The translations under genes and the position numbers were made by a program. A stretch of 21,489 bases of DNA from CAYNJF01 sp964351745 (GTDB lineage Bacteria > Pseudomonadota > Gammaproteobacteria > Berkiellales > Berkiellaceae), in NCBI GenBank assembly GCA_964351745.1, contig CAYGPI010000044.1, positions 1-21,489 of the forward strand, read 5' to 3'. The notes under the pieces were generated by a model. That model worked only from the letters and a program-made list of their open reading frames with translations. It made no database searches and was not told the origin of the DNA. Below are positions 14,974 through 21,489 of this stretch, piece after piece. The number at the start of each line of letters is the position of its first letter. Position 1 is the stretch's first letter.

Positions 14974-17613
14974 CTAAATTCGATTGTTGTTTTTATCGCG
15001 AGAACGAACGCCTAACTCAGCCTCTGGGTTAGGATTTGTTCCCTGCCGGTGCTCAACTTTAGAATGAAGTGGATCACTGGCTCTTGCATGCTCATATCCA
15101 AAAGCAACCACCGCATCATTTTTTCTCTTTTTCGGGCTTTCCGATTTAAGGCTTGAAAATTGCAGCGGGGCAGGACGACTCATCTCTGTGCGATATATAT
15201 TATTAGCAGCCAAGGATGCCGTTTCCTTTTGCAAGGTCGTATAAAGTTCGCCTATTTTGTTCATTTTTATTTCTAATTCGGTTTTATCTTGCTTTAATTT
15301 ATCAATCAAATTCTTGACATCCTGAGAAGGTGTTTCTTTATAAGTTTGAATAGCTTGTAAGATCTCATCATTCAACCTTTGGTGTTCTTCACAACCTTCA
15401 GATAATTGATTCACATAATCTAACTCTTTTTCGTATAGAGCCAACAGTTTCTTTTCATCTGCTTCAGTGGCATTTATTTGAACAATTCTAGCTTCTAAAG
15501 CATCTACTTGGCCCTGCACACCTTCTGTTAGATTTTGAACTTGCATCAGTTCTTGGGTTAAAGCAGCTTTTTGTTGCTCAGAGGTATTTATTCTGTCACG
15601 AATCACTTCAAGAGTAGATAAGCATTCATCATATATATCCTTCATATTCTCTAATAAATCTTTTTGATTCTCTTTAAATAGAGCTTCTGTTAAATCAGCA
15701 TATTTATCTTTAATGCTATCAAGCGCTTTTTTATCTTTAGCAAGCTCATCTGCCAAATCAGCAGCTGCTTGATTACCTTTTATCGAAGCACCAATACTTG
15801 TATAGGCGCTATCAGCGGTTACTCTTGCAAGGTATTTAGAAGGGTCTTCTGCCATCGCCTTGTAAGCTGCTTGTAATCTGGCAATATCCTCATCAGAAGG
15901 ATTGTTAGGAAATTGGATTGGGTCTTTGTTATGTTTCTCTCTTTCTTGTTGTATTTGATAACGTGCTCTGTCTGCAGCATAGAGATCTTCTTGATATTGC
16001 AAAGCCCCTATATGTAATTTAATGAAGTCTTCTGGCGGCATGCCTAATGCTGACTCCTCATGCCCAAAGGCTTCAAGCATATGTCGTGCCTCAACTTCCC
16101 AGGCTTGATAATCTTCCTGGCCCTTATCATCAAACCATCCTTCTTTAATATCTCTATTTTCATCTAAGCAGTCTTTAGGAGCGACAACAAATTGCCCTTC
16201 TTTATTTTTAACAAGAGCAAACTGTTGACCTAGATCTTTGGCAGCTTTAGCTCTATCTTTCATTTGCGACATTAATATATAAGCATGATCTGGTGTTATA
16301 ACAAATGAATCATGATTTTGATCATCACTAAGAAGATCCATGGCATGGAGGTGCGCCTTAGCTTTTGGAGTCCCCATACTGGAGACGATCATCTCATCAG
16401 CCATTTGTTTATATTTAATAAAGGAAGGATCGTCTGGATACCTCTCACAAAGGTTGCGAGTCATATCTGAATAAGCCTTCAACTCTCTGAAGGATAACGA
16501 TCCCGCAGCAAGCATCACTTTAAGCTGCGATGATAAATCATTAACTTGTTTGCGCTGACCTTTGCTAGCTTCCATCTCCTTTTTAGCAGCTTTGATTTCA
16601 ATTTTTATGTCATGCTGTTTGGCGGCGTGTCTTGTTGGGGGGCCATAGATTGGCATGTCATCTTCTTGACTTAGGTAAAGCTCTTGCTGATCGATCATTT
16701 GCTGGTTAATATCACCTATCAATTGTTGCTCTAAATCTTCTTGGAGCTGCAGATCTTGATTTTGCTCTTCATTGAGTTGTACTAACTGCTCTTGTACCTC
16801 GTCTTCACGTATATTGAGTTTTGCTAACTCTTCTTTGAATGGCACTAGCGCTTCTTCTAGCTCTGCTCTTTCTTTCTGACAAGCGACTATCTTGTCTTGG
16901 CATTCTTTCATTTTTACAGTGGTAGCAACGCCTTGTGCGCTCAAAGAGTCATAAAAGCTATGGTAATAATCATTCTGCGCTTGAAGATTTAGCTCATAGC
17001 GCTCAAGTAATTCAATGATCTGTGCCTGTTGAAGTAAACCTAAATCAACTGCCGCCATGGCAACAATCTCAGCTTGCTCTTGGCGTGCTTCTCTTTGTTG
17101 TAGATAAAAGTTTAATTCATCTTTTTGTGTTTGAAGTTTAATGAAAAGGGTCATGATTCTATCTGCCATTCTATGCTCAGCTTCAATAATCAGACTTTGG
17201 ATGAATGCTTTTTTATTTGCTTCATTGAGTTGAAGAGGCGTTAGCTGCCCTCCTATAGCGTTCACAATATTTCTATATGCTTTTGTGTAAACCTCGCCCA
17301 ACCTTAATGATTTTTGATCTGTTAGGCTTAAACTATTGACGGTCATCGCCAGTTGGTTATAGATGTCGCTTAGCTCTTCTTTTGCAATTTGTTTTATTCT
17401 CTCTTCGCCAGCGCCGTTTAAGGCTGCATTGGATAACTCATATTGCATCCAAAGAGATGCCATTTGATCCAGAAAGGTCTGGCCCGCCGGCGTTTGACTC
17501 ATTTCATGAAGAAGAGGGATATTATCATAGCTTGCCAAGCCTTCTTGAACGACCTGAGCAAAGTCTCTTAAGTCGTCAATAAATGGCGGTATAACTGGAT
17601 GAGTCATAGACAA
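14974..17613 (-). CDS. Giant coiled-coil protein with an SV40-type nuclear localisation motif, effector candidate
   Basis: An 879-residue soluble protein with no signal peptide. About residues 1-220 are helical. Strong coiled coils appear at about 225-310 (KMKECQDKIVACQKERAELEEAL and on, very Gln/Glu rich) and again at about 620-800. The middle (about 390-600) looks more globular. Near the C terminus the sequence SPKKRKND contains PKKRK (residues 827-831), which fits the classical monopartite nuclear localisation pattern K-K/R-x-K/R preceded by proline, as in SV40 large T. It is followed by a disordered basic tail ending RSRDKNNNRI. Long coiled coils and eukaryotic targeting motifs are common in Dot/Icm effectors; secretion and nuclear targeting are inference. 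The ATG follows GGAGG at a 10-base spacing, and a promoter with an extended -10 lies just upstream. The family is not recognised. Confidence 0.88.
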   Translation of the reverse strand: MSMTHPVIPPFIDDLRDFAQVVQEGLASYDNIPLLHEMSQTPAGQTFLDQMASLWMQYELSNAALNGAGEERIKQIAKEELSDIYNQLAMTVNSLSLTDQKSLRLGEVYTKAYRNIVNAIGGQLTPLQLNEANKKAFIQSLIIEAEHRMADRIMTLFIKLQTQKDELNFYLQQREARQEQAEIVAMAAVDLGLLQQAQIIELLERYELNLQAQNDYYHSFYDSLSAQGVATTVKMKECQDKIVACQKERAELEEALVPFKEELAKLNIREDEVQEQLVQLNEEQNQDLQLQEDLEQQLIGDINQQMIDQQELYLSQEDDMPIYGPPTRHAAKQHDIKIEIKAAKKEMEASKGQRKQVNDLSSQLKVMLAAGSLSFRELKAYSDMTRNLCERYPDDPSFIKYKQMADEMIVSSMGTPKAKAHLHAMDLLSDDQNHDSFVITPDHAYILMSQMKDRAKAAKDLGQQFALVKNKEGQFVVAPKDCLDENRDIKEGWFDDKGQEDYQAWEVEARHMLEAFGHEESALGMPPEDFIKLHIGALQYQEDLYAADRARYQIQQEREKHNKDPIQFPNNPSDEDIARLQAAYKAMAEDPSKYLARVTADSAYTSIGASIKGNQAAADLADELAKDKKALDSIKDKYADLTEALFKENQKDLLENMKDIYDECLSTLEVIRDRINTSEQQKAALTQELMQVQNLTEGVQGQVDALEARIVQINATEADEKKLLALYEKELDYVNQLSEGCEEHQRLNDEILQAIQTYKETPSQDVKNLIDKLKQDKTELEIKMNKIGELYTTLQKETASLAANNIYRTEMSRPAPLQFSSLKSESPKKRKNDAVVAFGYEHARASDPLHSKVEHRQGTNPNPEAELGVRSRDKNNNRI

Positions 17614-17655
17614 TAAGCCTCCTAATACTTGCAGCTACACAACAAGAACATCTTA

Positions 17656-17694
17656 GTTAGCTAACATTATATCATCGTATATGGAAGCAAACAC
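17656..17694 (-). promoter_or_regulatory. Promoter of the 879-residue gene with extended -10 and a palindrome at the start site
   Basis: On the minus strand a perfect TATAAT (17671-17666) is preceded by TG and one base (TGATATAAT), with GTGTTT (17694-17689) 17 bases further upstream. The 10-bp palindrome GTTAGCTAAC (17656-17665) covers the expected transcription start and could be an operator. Confidence 0.55.
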
Positions 17695-17706
17695 CTGTTT
17701 TTTGCT

Positions 17707-20121
17707 CTAGGTACGATTTGACATGCCCATACCTCTAGACGTAGAAGGCTCATCCGGAGTCGGACTTGACTCAATATCAGGGCTACCTACCCCATCAAAA
17801 CCAGTTTTCCCAGTTAAAGGAGGAGAGGCATTGGCGAAACCTGGCGTCAAAGGTGGATTCATATCATCCATACCTGGTCGGCCGCCTTCTGTTGTTGGAC
17901 CGGTTTCACCATCCAGTTTAGCTGAGTCATTATGCTCAGAAAGTTCCTGTCCTATGCCTAATCCTCTTTCTACACCATCGTTTAAACCATCACCATCACT
18001 ATCTGGTCCACTTGATGGACTTGAGGAAGTAGAACTTAAAGATGTTATGCGATCACTATTACTCATTGTTAGATCAGACACTGTCGATTGGACTGACTGC
18101 AGCGACTGATTTAAATTTTGATCATTTAAACCACCAGAACTACCTATTTGAGTCGGGCTCGGAGTCGGCGGTGTCGTTGTCGGGCTAGTGCTAGACGTTG
18201 TTGGTGCAGTAGTCGACGTCGGACTTGGCGGAGGTGGTGGTGTTGGGCTAGTGCTAGACGTTGTTGGTGAAGTAGTCGACGTCGGGCTAGTTCCAGTCGA
18301 TGTCGGACTTGGCGGAGGCGGAGGAGGTGGCGGTGTTGGAGAACTACTCGAAACATCAGGTGTCGATGGATCTTGAGGCCCAGTACCACTACCCAACGAA
18401 ACACCTGGTGTTTGAGTAGGACTCTGAGGCTTGAGATCATCCATTTCACTTTGCGCTTGCTCTTTAAGTTGCGTTTTTTCTTCCTCCGCTTTAGAGGTTA
18501 AATCGTTTTTCTTGTCGGCTAGTTTATCCTCAATAGCCTCAATCTGTGTTTTCTTTTCATCTTGTGTTAAATCATCATTCCCATGAACTTTATTTGCAGC
18601 TTGATTGGCTTCCTGTGTTGCCTTTTGTATATCCTGCTCTAGTTTATCATCAACACCTTGAATACCTTCCTCAAGCCTATTGTCTATGCCTTGAGCAGCA
18701 TGCATATCATTCTTATGATCAACACCCTTAGTTTGCGCTTCTAGCAACTGGTCTTTCTTGCCATCTAGCTCTTGCTTAGCCTCATCCACTAACCCCTTCT
18801 TCTGAGCGATATCGGCTTCTTTCTCACCTTGTTGCACTTCTAACTCAGCTTTCTTCGCGGGATCTGTCTCTTCTTCGTGCTTCTTATCTAGTATATCTTT
18901 ATCCTTTAAAGCTTGAGTATGTTCATACTCTCTGTGAGACAGCTTATCTTCAGCCTTATTAACATCTTGCTGAAGATTGGCAACTTCCTTATCATTTTCT
19001 TCAACGGTTGCTCTGCGCTCAGGGCTTAACCCTTCGTGGCGAAAATCATTGTAATCTTTAAGCTCATTCTCTGCGCCTTCAAGTTTCTTTTCAGAAGCTT
19101 TAAGTTCATCTTGTGCTTTTTTGTGCTCTGGCTCAAGCTTGTCTAATTTTTTCTGAGAATCATCAACTTTACCTTGGAGCTCTTTAGCTTTTGCATGATC
19201 TGCTTCATTGCTAACTCCATCCTGCTCCATCTTCTCCTTATGTTCATCTAATTCTTTTTGGGCAGCTTCATGCTCGGCTTTGGCATCCTTAAGCTCACCA
19301 TCAACTTTATCAAATTTTGTTTTATTCTCGTTCACTTCAGTTTGTGCAGCAGCTATATTTTGATGCATGGCCTGAGAAGGTTTATAGTCACCTCGCTCTA
19401 GATCTCTTCTTTCTAGAGCTTGACGTTTATTCACTTTTTGTTCAAGAATCTTCTTTTCTTTTTGTAAAGCTTTTATTCTTTTCTCACTTGCCTTTGCTTG
19501 AGCACGATGCTTTTTCCAATTTTCTGGCTTATCATCTTTCATCGCTTTCACAGCTTTATAATGCTTAGCGCGCTCTTTTGCAATCTCAGCTTTTAATGGT
19601 GCTTTTTCATTTTTCATTTCCTGCTTATGAATTTTCGCCAAATCTTTTTGCTGTTTTTCTTTAATTTCCTCTCTTTGCTCAGCCGTTAATTCTTTGCCAT
19701 CGCGTCCTTTGTTCGTATCTAAAAGAGCTTGATTATTTTCAACCTTACCTTTTAATTCTTTAATCTCTTTTTCACGCTCAGGAATATTTTCAACATCCTT
19801 TTGACGCTGCTCAGCAATATGATCATATCTCTCTTGCCCTGACTTGAGACCCAACAATGCAGCAAGAAGCTTCATTATCAACTCGATAAGCATCATGAGC
19901 GCCTCAACCAAGGCTCTCATGGCATGCTCTTCATCCATTTTACCACTTAATGCAGACATACCTTTTGTAGCCGCTTTCTGCAAAGCGTTTACGGCCTTCT
20001 CTTTTTTAGACGTTTTCTCTGTACCCTTTAATTCAGGTTTCTTTTTGTCTGGAGCAGGCGTTTCTTGCTTTGGCTTATTGTCCTCATTACCTTCGGGTGT
20101 TTTCTCATCATCGTTGGGCAT
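17707..20121 (-). CDS. Large Lys/Glu-rich coiled-coil protein with poly-proline and calcium-binding-type motifs, effector candidate
   Basis: An 804-residue protein in four parts. Residues 1-65 are disordered and charged. Residues 67-92 (AMRALVEALMMLIELIMKLL and on) form one hydrophobic or amphipathic helix that could sit in a membrane. About 95-565 is a very long Lys/Glu/Gln coiled coil. The rest is low complexity: eight prolines at 597-604, then Ser/Thr/Pro repeats with a second PPPPP run, and DSDGDGLNDGVE (about 707-718), matching the D-x-D-x-DG-x-x-D calcium-binding pattern of thrombospondin type 3 or EF-hand-like loops. There is no signal peptide. Poly-proline would suit profilin, SH3 or WW partners in a host cell. 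The ATG follows a GGGGG ribosome site 5 bases away. It is probably its own transcription unit, like the 879-residue gene downstream. Family not recognised; effector status is inference. Confidence 0.87.
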   Translation of the reverse strand: MPNDDEKTPEGNEDNKPKQETPAPDKKKPELKGTEKTSKKEKAVNALQKAATKGMSALSGKMDEEHAMRALVEALMMLIELIMKLLAALLGLKSGQERYDHIAEQRQKDVENIPEREKEIKELKGKVENNQALLDTNKGRDGKELTAEQREEIKEKQQKDLAKIHKQEMKNEKAPLKAEIAKERAKHYKAVKAMKDDKPENWKKHRAQAKASEKRIKALQKEKKILEQKVNKRQALERRDLERGDYKPSQAMHQNIAAAQTEVNENKTKFDKVDGELKDAKAEHEAAQKELDEHKEKMEQDGVSNEADHAKAKELQGKVDDSQKKLDKLEPEHKKAQDELKASEKKLEGAENELKDYNDFRHEGLSPERRATVEENDKEVANLQQDVNKAEDKLSHREYEHTQALKDKDILDKKHEEETDPAKKAELEVQQGEKEADIAQKKGLVDEAKQELDGKKDQLLEAQTKGVDHKNDMHAAQGIDNRLEEGIQGVDDKLEQDIQKATQEANQAANKVHGNDDLTQDEKKTQIEAIEDKLADKKNDLTSKAEEEKTQLKEQAQSEMDDLKPQSPTQTPGVSLGSGTGPQDPSTPDVSSSSPTPPPPPPPPSPTSTGTSPTSTTSPTTSSTSPTPPPPPSPTSTTAPTTSSTSPTTTPPTPSPTQIGSSGGLNDQNLNQSLQSVQSTVSDLTMSNSDRITSLSSTSSSPSSGPDSDGDGLNDGVERGLGIGQELSEHNDSAKLDGETGPTTEGGRPGMDDMNPPLTPGFANASPPLTGKTGFDGVGSPDIESSPTPDEPSTSRGMGMSNRT
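18182..18307 (-). repeat. 63-bp tandem duplication in the Ser/Thr/Pro-rich region
   Basis: The 41-base sequence starting at 18182 recurs at 18245 with one difference, so the repeat period is 63 bases (21 codons). After the first 41 bases the units diverge. A shorter related segment follows. The period is a multiple of three, so length variation keeps the frame. Confidence 0.85.
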
Positions 20122-20140
20122 TATTTCCCCCTTCGTACAA

Positions 20141-20159
20141 TTAGTTGAACTACAACTAA
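20141..20159. repeat. Inverted repeat in the leader of the 804-residue gene
   Basis: TTAGTTG and CAACTAA form perfect 7-bp arms around AACTA. It lies between the proposed promoter and the ribosome site, so it could be an operator or a small leader hairpin. Confidence 0.5.
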
Positions 20160-20189
20160 CTATAAGTCAAAATTAGCAAGCCTAACTTG

Positions 20190-20218
20190 AGTATATCAGA
20201 TAAAAAAAGTTATAACAC
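20190..20218 (-). promoter_or_regulatory. Promoter of the 804-residue gene with extended -10
   Basis: On the minus strand TGATATACT contains an extended -10 (TATACT at 20195-20190), with GTGTTA (20218-20213) 17 bases upstream. The layout is the same as at the 879-residue gene. Start expected near 20183, leaving a leader of about 60 bases. Confidence 0.5.
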
Positions 20219-20378
20219 TAACATTTTCATTGTAAGGTGAATATAACCCGATGATAAATAAGGTTATATTTCCACTCAAGTGAAAGATGGAGTATGTCGC
20301 AGATTTCTATAAGCCATTGCACAGATATCTAGACACCTTTGTCTTTGATGTTAATAGCTTAAAATGAGGGCTTTGACA

Positions 20379-20414
20379 TGAGAGCTTTATGCCTTTAAAA
20401 GGCTAAAACTCTCA
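20379..20414 (-). terminator. Long imperfect hairpin after the 123-residue gene
   Basis: TGAGAG/CTCTCA outer arms (20379-20384 and 20409-20414), TTT/AAA, and GCCTTT/AAAGGC inner arms (20391-20396 and 20398-20403) stack into about 15 bp with small bulges. It begins 28 bases after the stop. No T run follows on the minus strand, so termination is likely but not certain. Confidence 0.5.
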
Positions 20415-20442
20415 GGTTGATGGCAGCAGATTGACTGATATA

Positions 20443-20814
20443 TCACTCGCTAACTGGCAATTCTGGCGGCGTTGCGACTAGAAAATTTAAAATAAGTTGT
20501 AAATTGTCAAAATAGTCAAAAACATCATCATCTGGATCTTCATTGTCAGGATCATCATCCTTAATTTCTTCAAGCAAATCATCAACCATTTCCAGAGTAT
20601 CATCACAGTGCTCAATTCTTAGTGTGAGCATATCTGATTCAGGAGCGTTCTCTTTCAAATCATGTTTACGTTTAGCTATGATATCTTTAATGAGTTCACA
20701 GAACTGAACAATAGATTCTATTTGTAAAGCTCTGTCACCTGTCTCATTTTCAATATCTGATGCTATTTTCTGAAAATTTGACGTAAGCTCAGTCATTTTC
20801 TCTTCTAAACTCAT
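20443..20814 (-). CDS. Small acidic protein of unknown function
   Basis: A 123-residue, strongly acidic protein with no signal peptide. Residues 1-90 are helical and coiled-coil-like (EEKMTELTSNFQKIASDIENETG and so on). An Asp-rich stretch, EEIKDDDPDNEDPDDDVFD (about 83-101), follows, then a hydrophobic C-terminal helix (NLQLILNFLV). A GGAG ribosome site lies 6 bases before the ATG. It starts 27 bases after the stop of the preceding gene, so the two form an operon that a hairpin closes. Dot/Icm chaperones such as IcmS and LvgA are also small and acidic, but I see no specific match; a chaperone role is only a suggestion. Confidence 0.75.
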   Translation of the reverse strand: MSLEEKMTELTSNFQKIASDIENETGDRALQIESIVQFCELIKDIIAKRKHDLKENAPESDMLTLRIEHCDDTLEMVDDLLEEIKDDDPDNEDPDDDVFDYFDNLQLILNFLVATPPELPVSE

Positions 20815-20841
20815 TTTGCTCTCCAGTTTCTCAAAATAGCC

Positions 20842-21489
20842 CTATGATTCATCCATATACGTCATCGCTCGCCCGGTCAATTGTTCATAAAACTCTTCAA
20901 TCGAATCTAAGAGCAATTGAGCATCCTTTGGCAGCAATACTGCAGGAGGGTAATGCGTCGCTTTAATGATGTCCTTGATTAAATTATCAGCAATTATCCC
21001 TGCTTCAGACTCACTCTTACCTGTCAAACGTTCAATATGTAAAATAGCTTCTCTGGTGCGCCCTTTAAACAATAAGGGGCCAGTGAACCGCTCAACTTCT
21101 TCCTCTGGTATATAATGGTGCCCAAACTCAGGCATAAACACTGGTGTAAAGGCATGAACTTCTTCACCAAACTCTTGACTCGCCTCTTCTTCAATCTCTT
21201 GACGAACTTCGCGTTGCTTCTCAACTTCTTTTTCCAACAAAGAAATCACAGCAGCAATGCCTCGCTCAAACGGCTTTAAGTTATGGTATTGATTCATGGA
21301 CATAGCAATGGTATTGATGTCTTCGTTCGTCGTTGGAGGATTCATTGCAAAATTTGGAGAGGTAAAAATTTGATTAAAGCGTGTTAACCTTTTATGTAGA
21401 GCAAGTAATGATGCATCCGTTGGCTTTTCAATACAAAGCTGCTGGTTCAGCTGCATTCTTGGAACAGGTTTTGGGTTAGCATAAAACAT
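20842..21489 (-). CDS. Unrecognised protein at the right edge, possibly 5'-truncated
   Basis: The frame is open from the last base of the window (ATG at 21489-21487) to a TAG at 20842. That ATG may be the true start or an internal methionine, since the upstream sequence is not available. The visible 215 residues are soluble. They include a charged helical segment at about 80-110 (LLEKEVEKQREVRQEIEEEASQEFGEE), a loop rich in Pro, His and Tyr (FMPEFGHHYIPEEEVERF), and a C-terminal helical part ending LLLDSIEEFYEQLTGRAMTYMDES. I do not recognise the family. It is the upstream partner of the small acidic gene in one operon. Confidence 0.75.
   Translation of the reverse strand: MFYANPKPVPRMQLNQQLCIEKPTDASLLALHKRLTRFNQIFTSPNFAMNPPTTNEDINTIAMSMNQYHNLKPFERGIAAVISLLEKEVEKQREVRQEIEEEASQEFGEEVHAFTPVFMPEFGHHYIPEEEVERFTGPLLFKGRTREAILHIERLTGKSESEAGIIADNLIKDIIKATHYPPAVLLPKDAQLLLDSIEEFYEQLTGRAMTYMDES

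Larger units (their letters stand above)
20122..20442. other. Intergenic stretch upstream of the 804-residue gene
   Basis: These 321 bases contain no credible gene. They hold the promoter of the 804-residue gene, an inverted repeat at 20141-20159 and a long hairpin at 20379-20414. The stretch in between (about 20220-20375) shows nothing I can name. Confidence 0.6.

Noticed and set aside
14964..14998. CGATAAA/TTTATCG inverted repeat between the convergent genes as a shared terminator
   Set aside because: Only 7 AT-rich base pairs with a 20-base loop, overlapping both coding ends.
18182..18307. Repeats as a possible CRISPR array
   Set aside because: Only two units with no unique spacers, inside a coding sequence and with a codon-multiple period.
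17723..18376. Plus-strand ORFs opposite the Ser/Thr/Pro-rich end of the 804-residue gene
   Set aside because: Low-complexity shadows of the real gene, with Gly/Val repeats mirroring the proline codons.
18144..18449. A 101-codon minus-strand ORF rich in Leu, Arg and His
   Set aside because: Alternative frame of the 804-residue gene across its repeats; composition is that of a shifted frame.
19844..20176. A 110-codon plus-strand ORF opposite the start of the 804-residue gene
   Set aside because: Antisense to a well-supported coding region and its promoter; no ribosome site.

Overview
This AT-rich window carries one of the core loci of a Dot/Icm (type IVB) secretion system: icmX and icmW on the minus strand, divergent from icmV and dotA on the plus strand. 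That is the gene arrangement of the Legionella icmV/W/X-dotA region. Together with the sequence matches to IcmW, IcmV, IcmX and DotA, it points to a gammaproteobacterium of the order Legionellales that lives inside eukaryotic cells. The genus cannot be fixed from this window. Legionella, Coxiella, Aquicella and Berkiella relatives are the natural comparison set.

Layout. 1-2100 (-): the 5' 700 codons of a proline-rich protein of unknown function that runs off the left edge. 2217-3689 (-): a divergent BCCT-family membrane protein. 3856-5678 (-): icmW, a small exported cysteine-containing protein, and icmX, forming an operon that ends at a clean hairpin terminator. 5679-6062: the divergent control region. 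6063-12944 (+): icmV followed by three consecutive full-length dotA paralogues, a triplication where L. pneumophila and C. burnetii have one gene. 13163-14059 and 14320-14970 (+): two unrecognised genes with their own promoters. 14974-20121 (-): two very large coiled-coil proteins, one with an SV40-type nuclear localisation motif near its C terminus and one with poly-proline and a calcium-binding-type motif. 20443-21489 (-): two further unrecognised genes, the last reaching the right edge.

How it fits together. IcmV, IcmX and DotA are membrane and periplasmic parts of the secretion channel, and IcmW is a cytoplasmic effector chaperone. The surrounding genes look like host-directed proteins (coiled coils, poly-proline, a eukaryotic nuclear-import motif, no secretion signal peptide). 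They are reasonable Dot/Icm effector candidates, but only by inference. The most unusual features are the dotA triplication, the small exported protein between icmW and icmX, and the PKKRK motif in the 879-residue protein. No tRNA, rRNA, insertion sequence or CRISPR array was seen.
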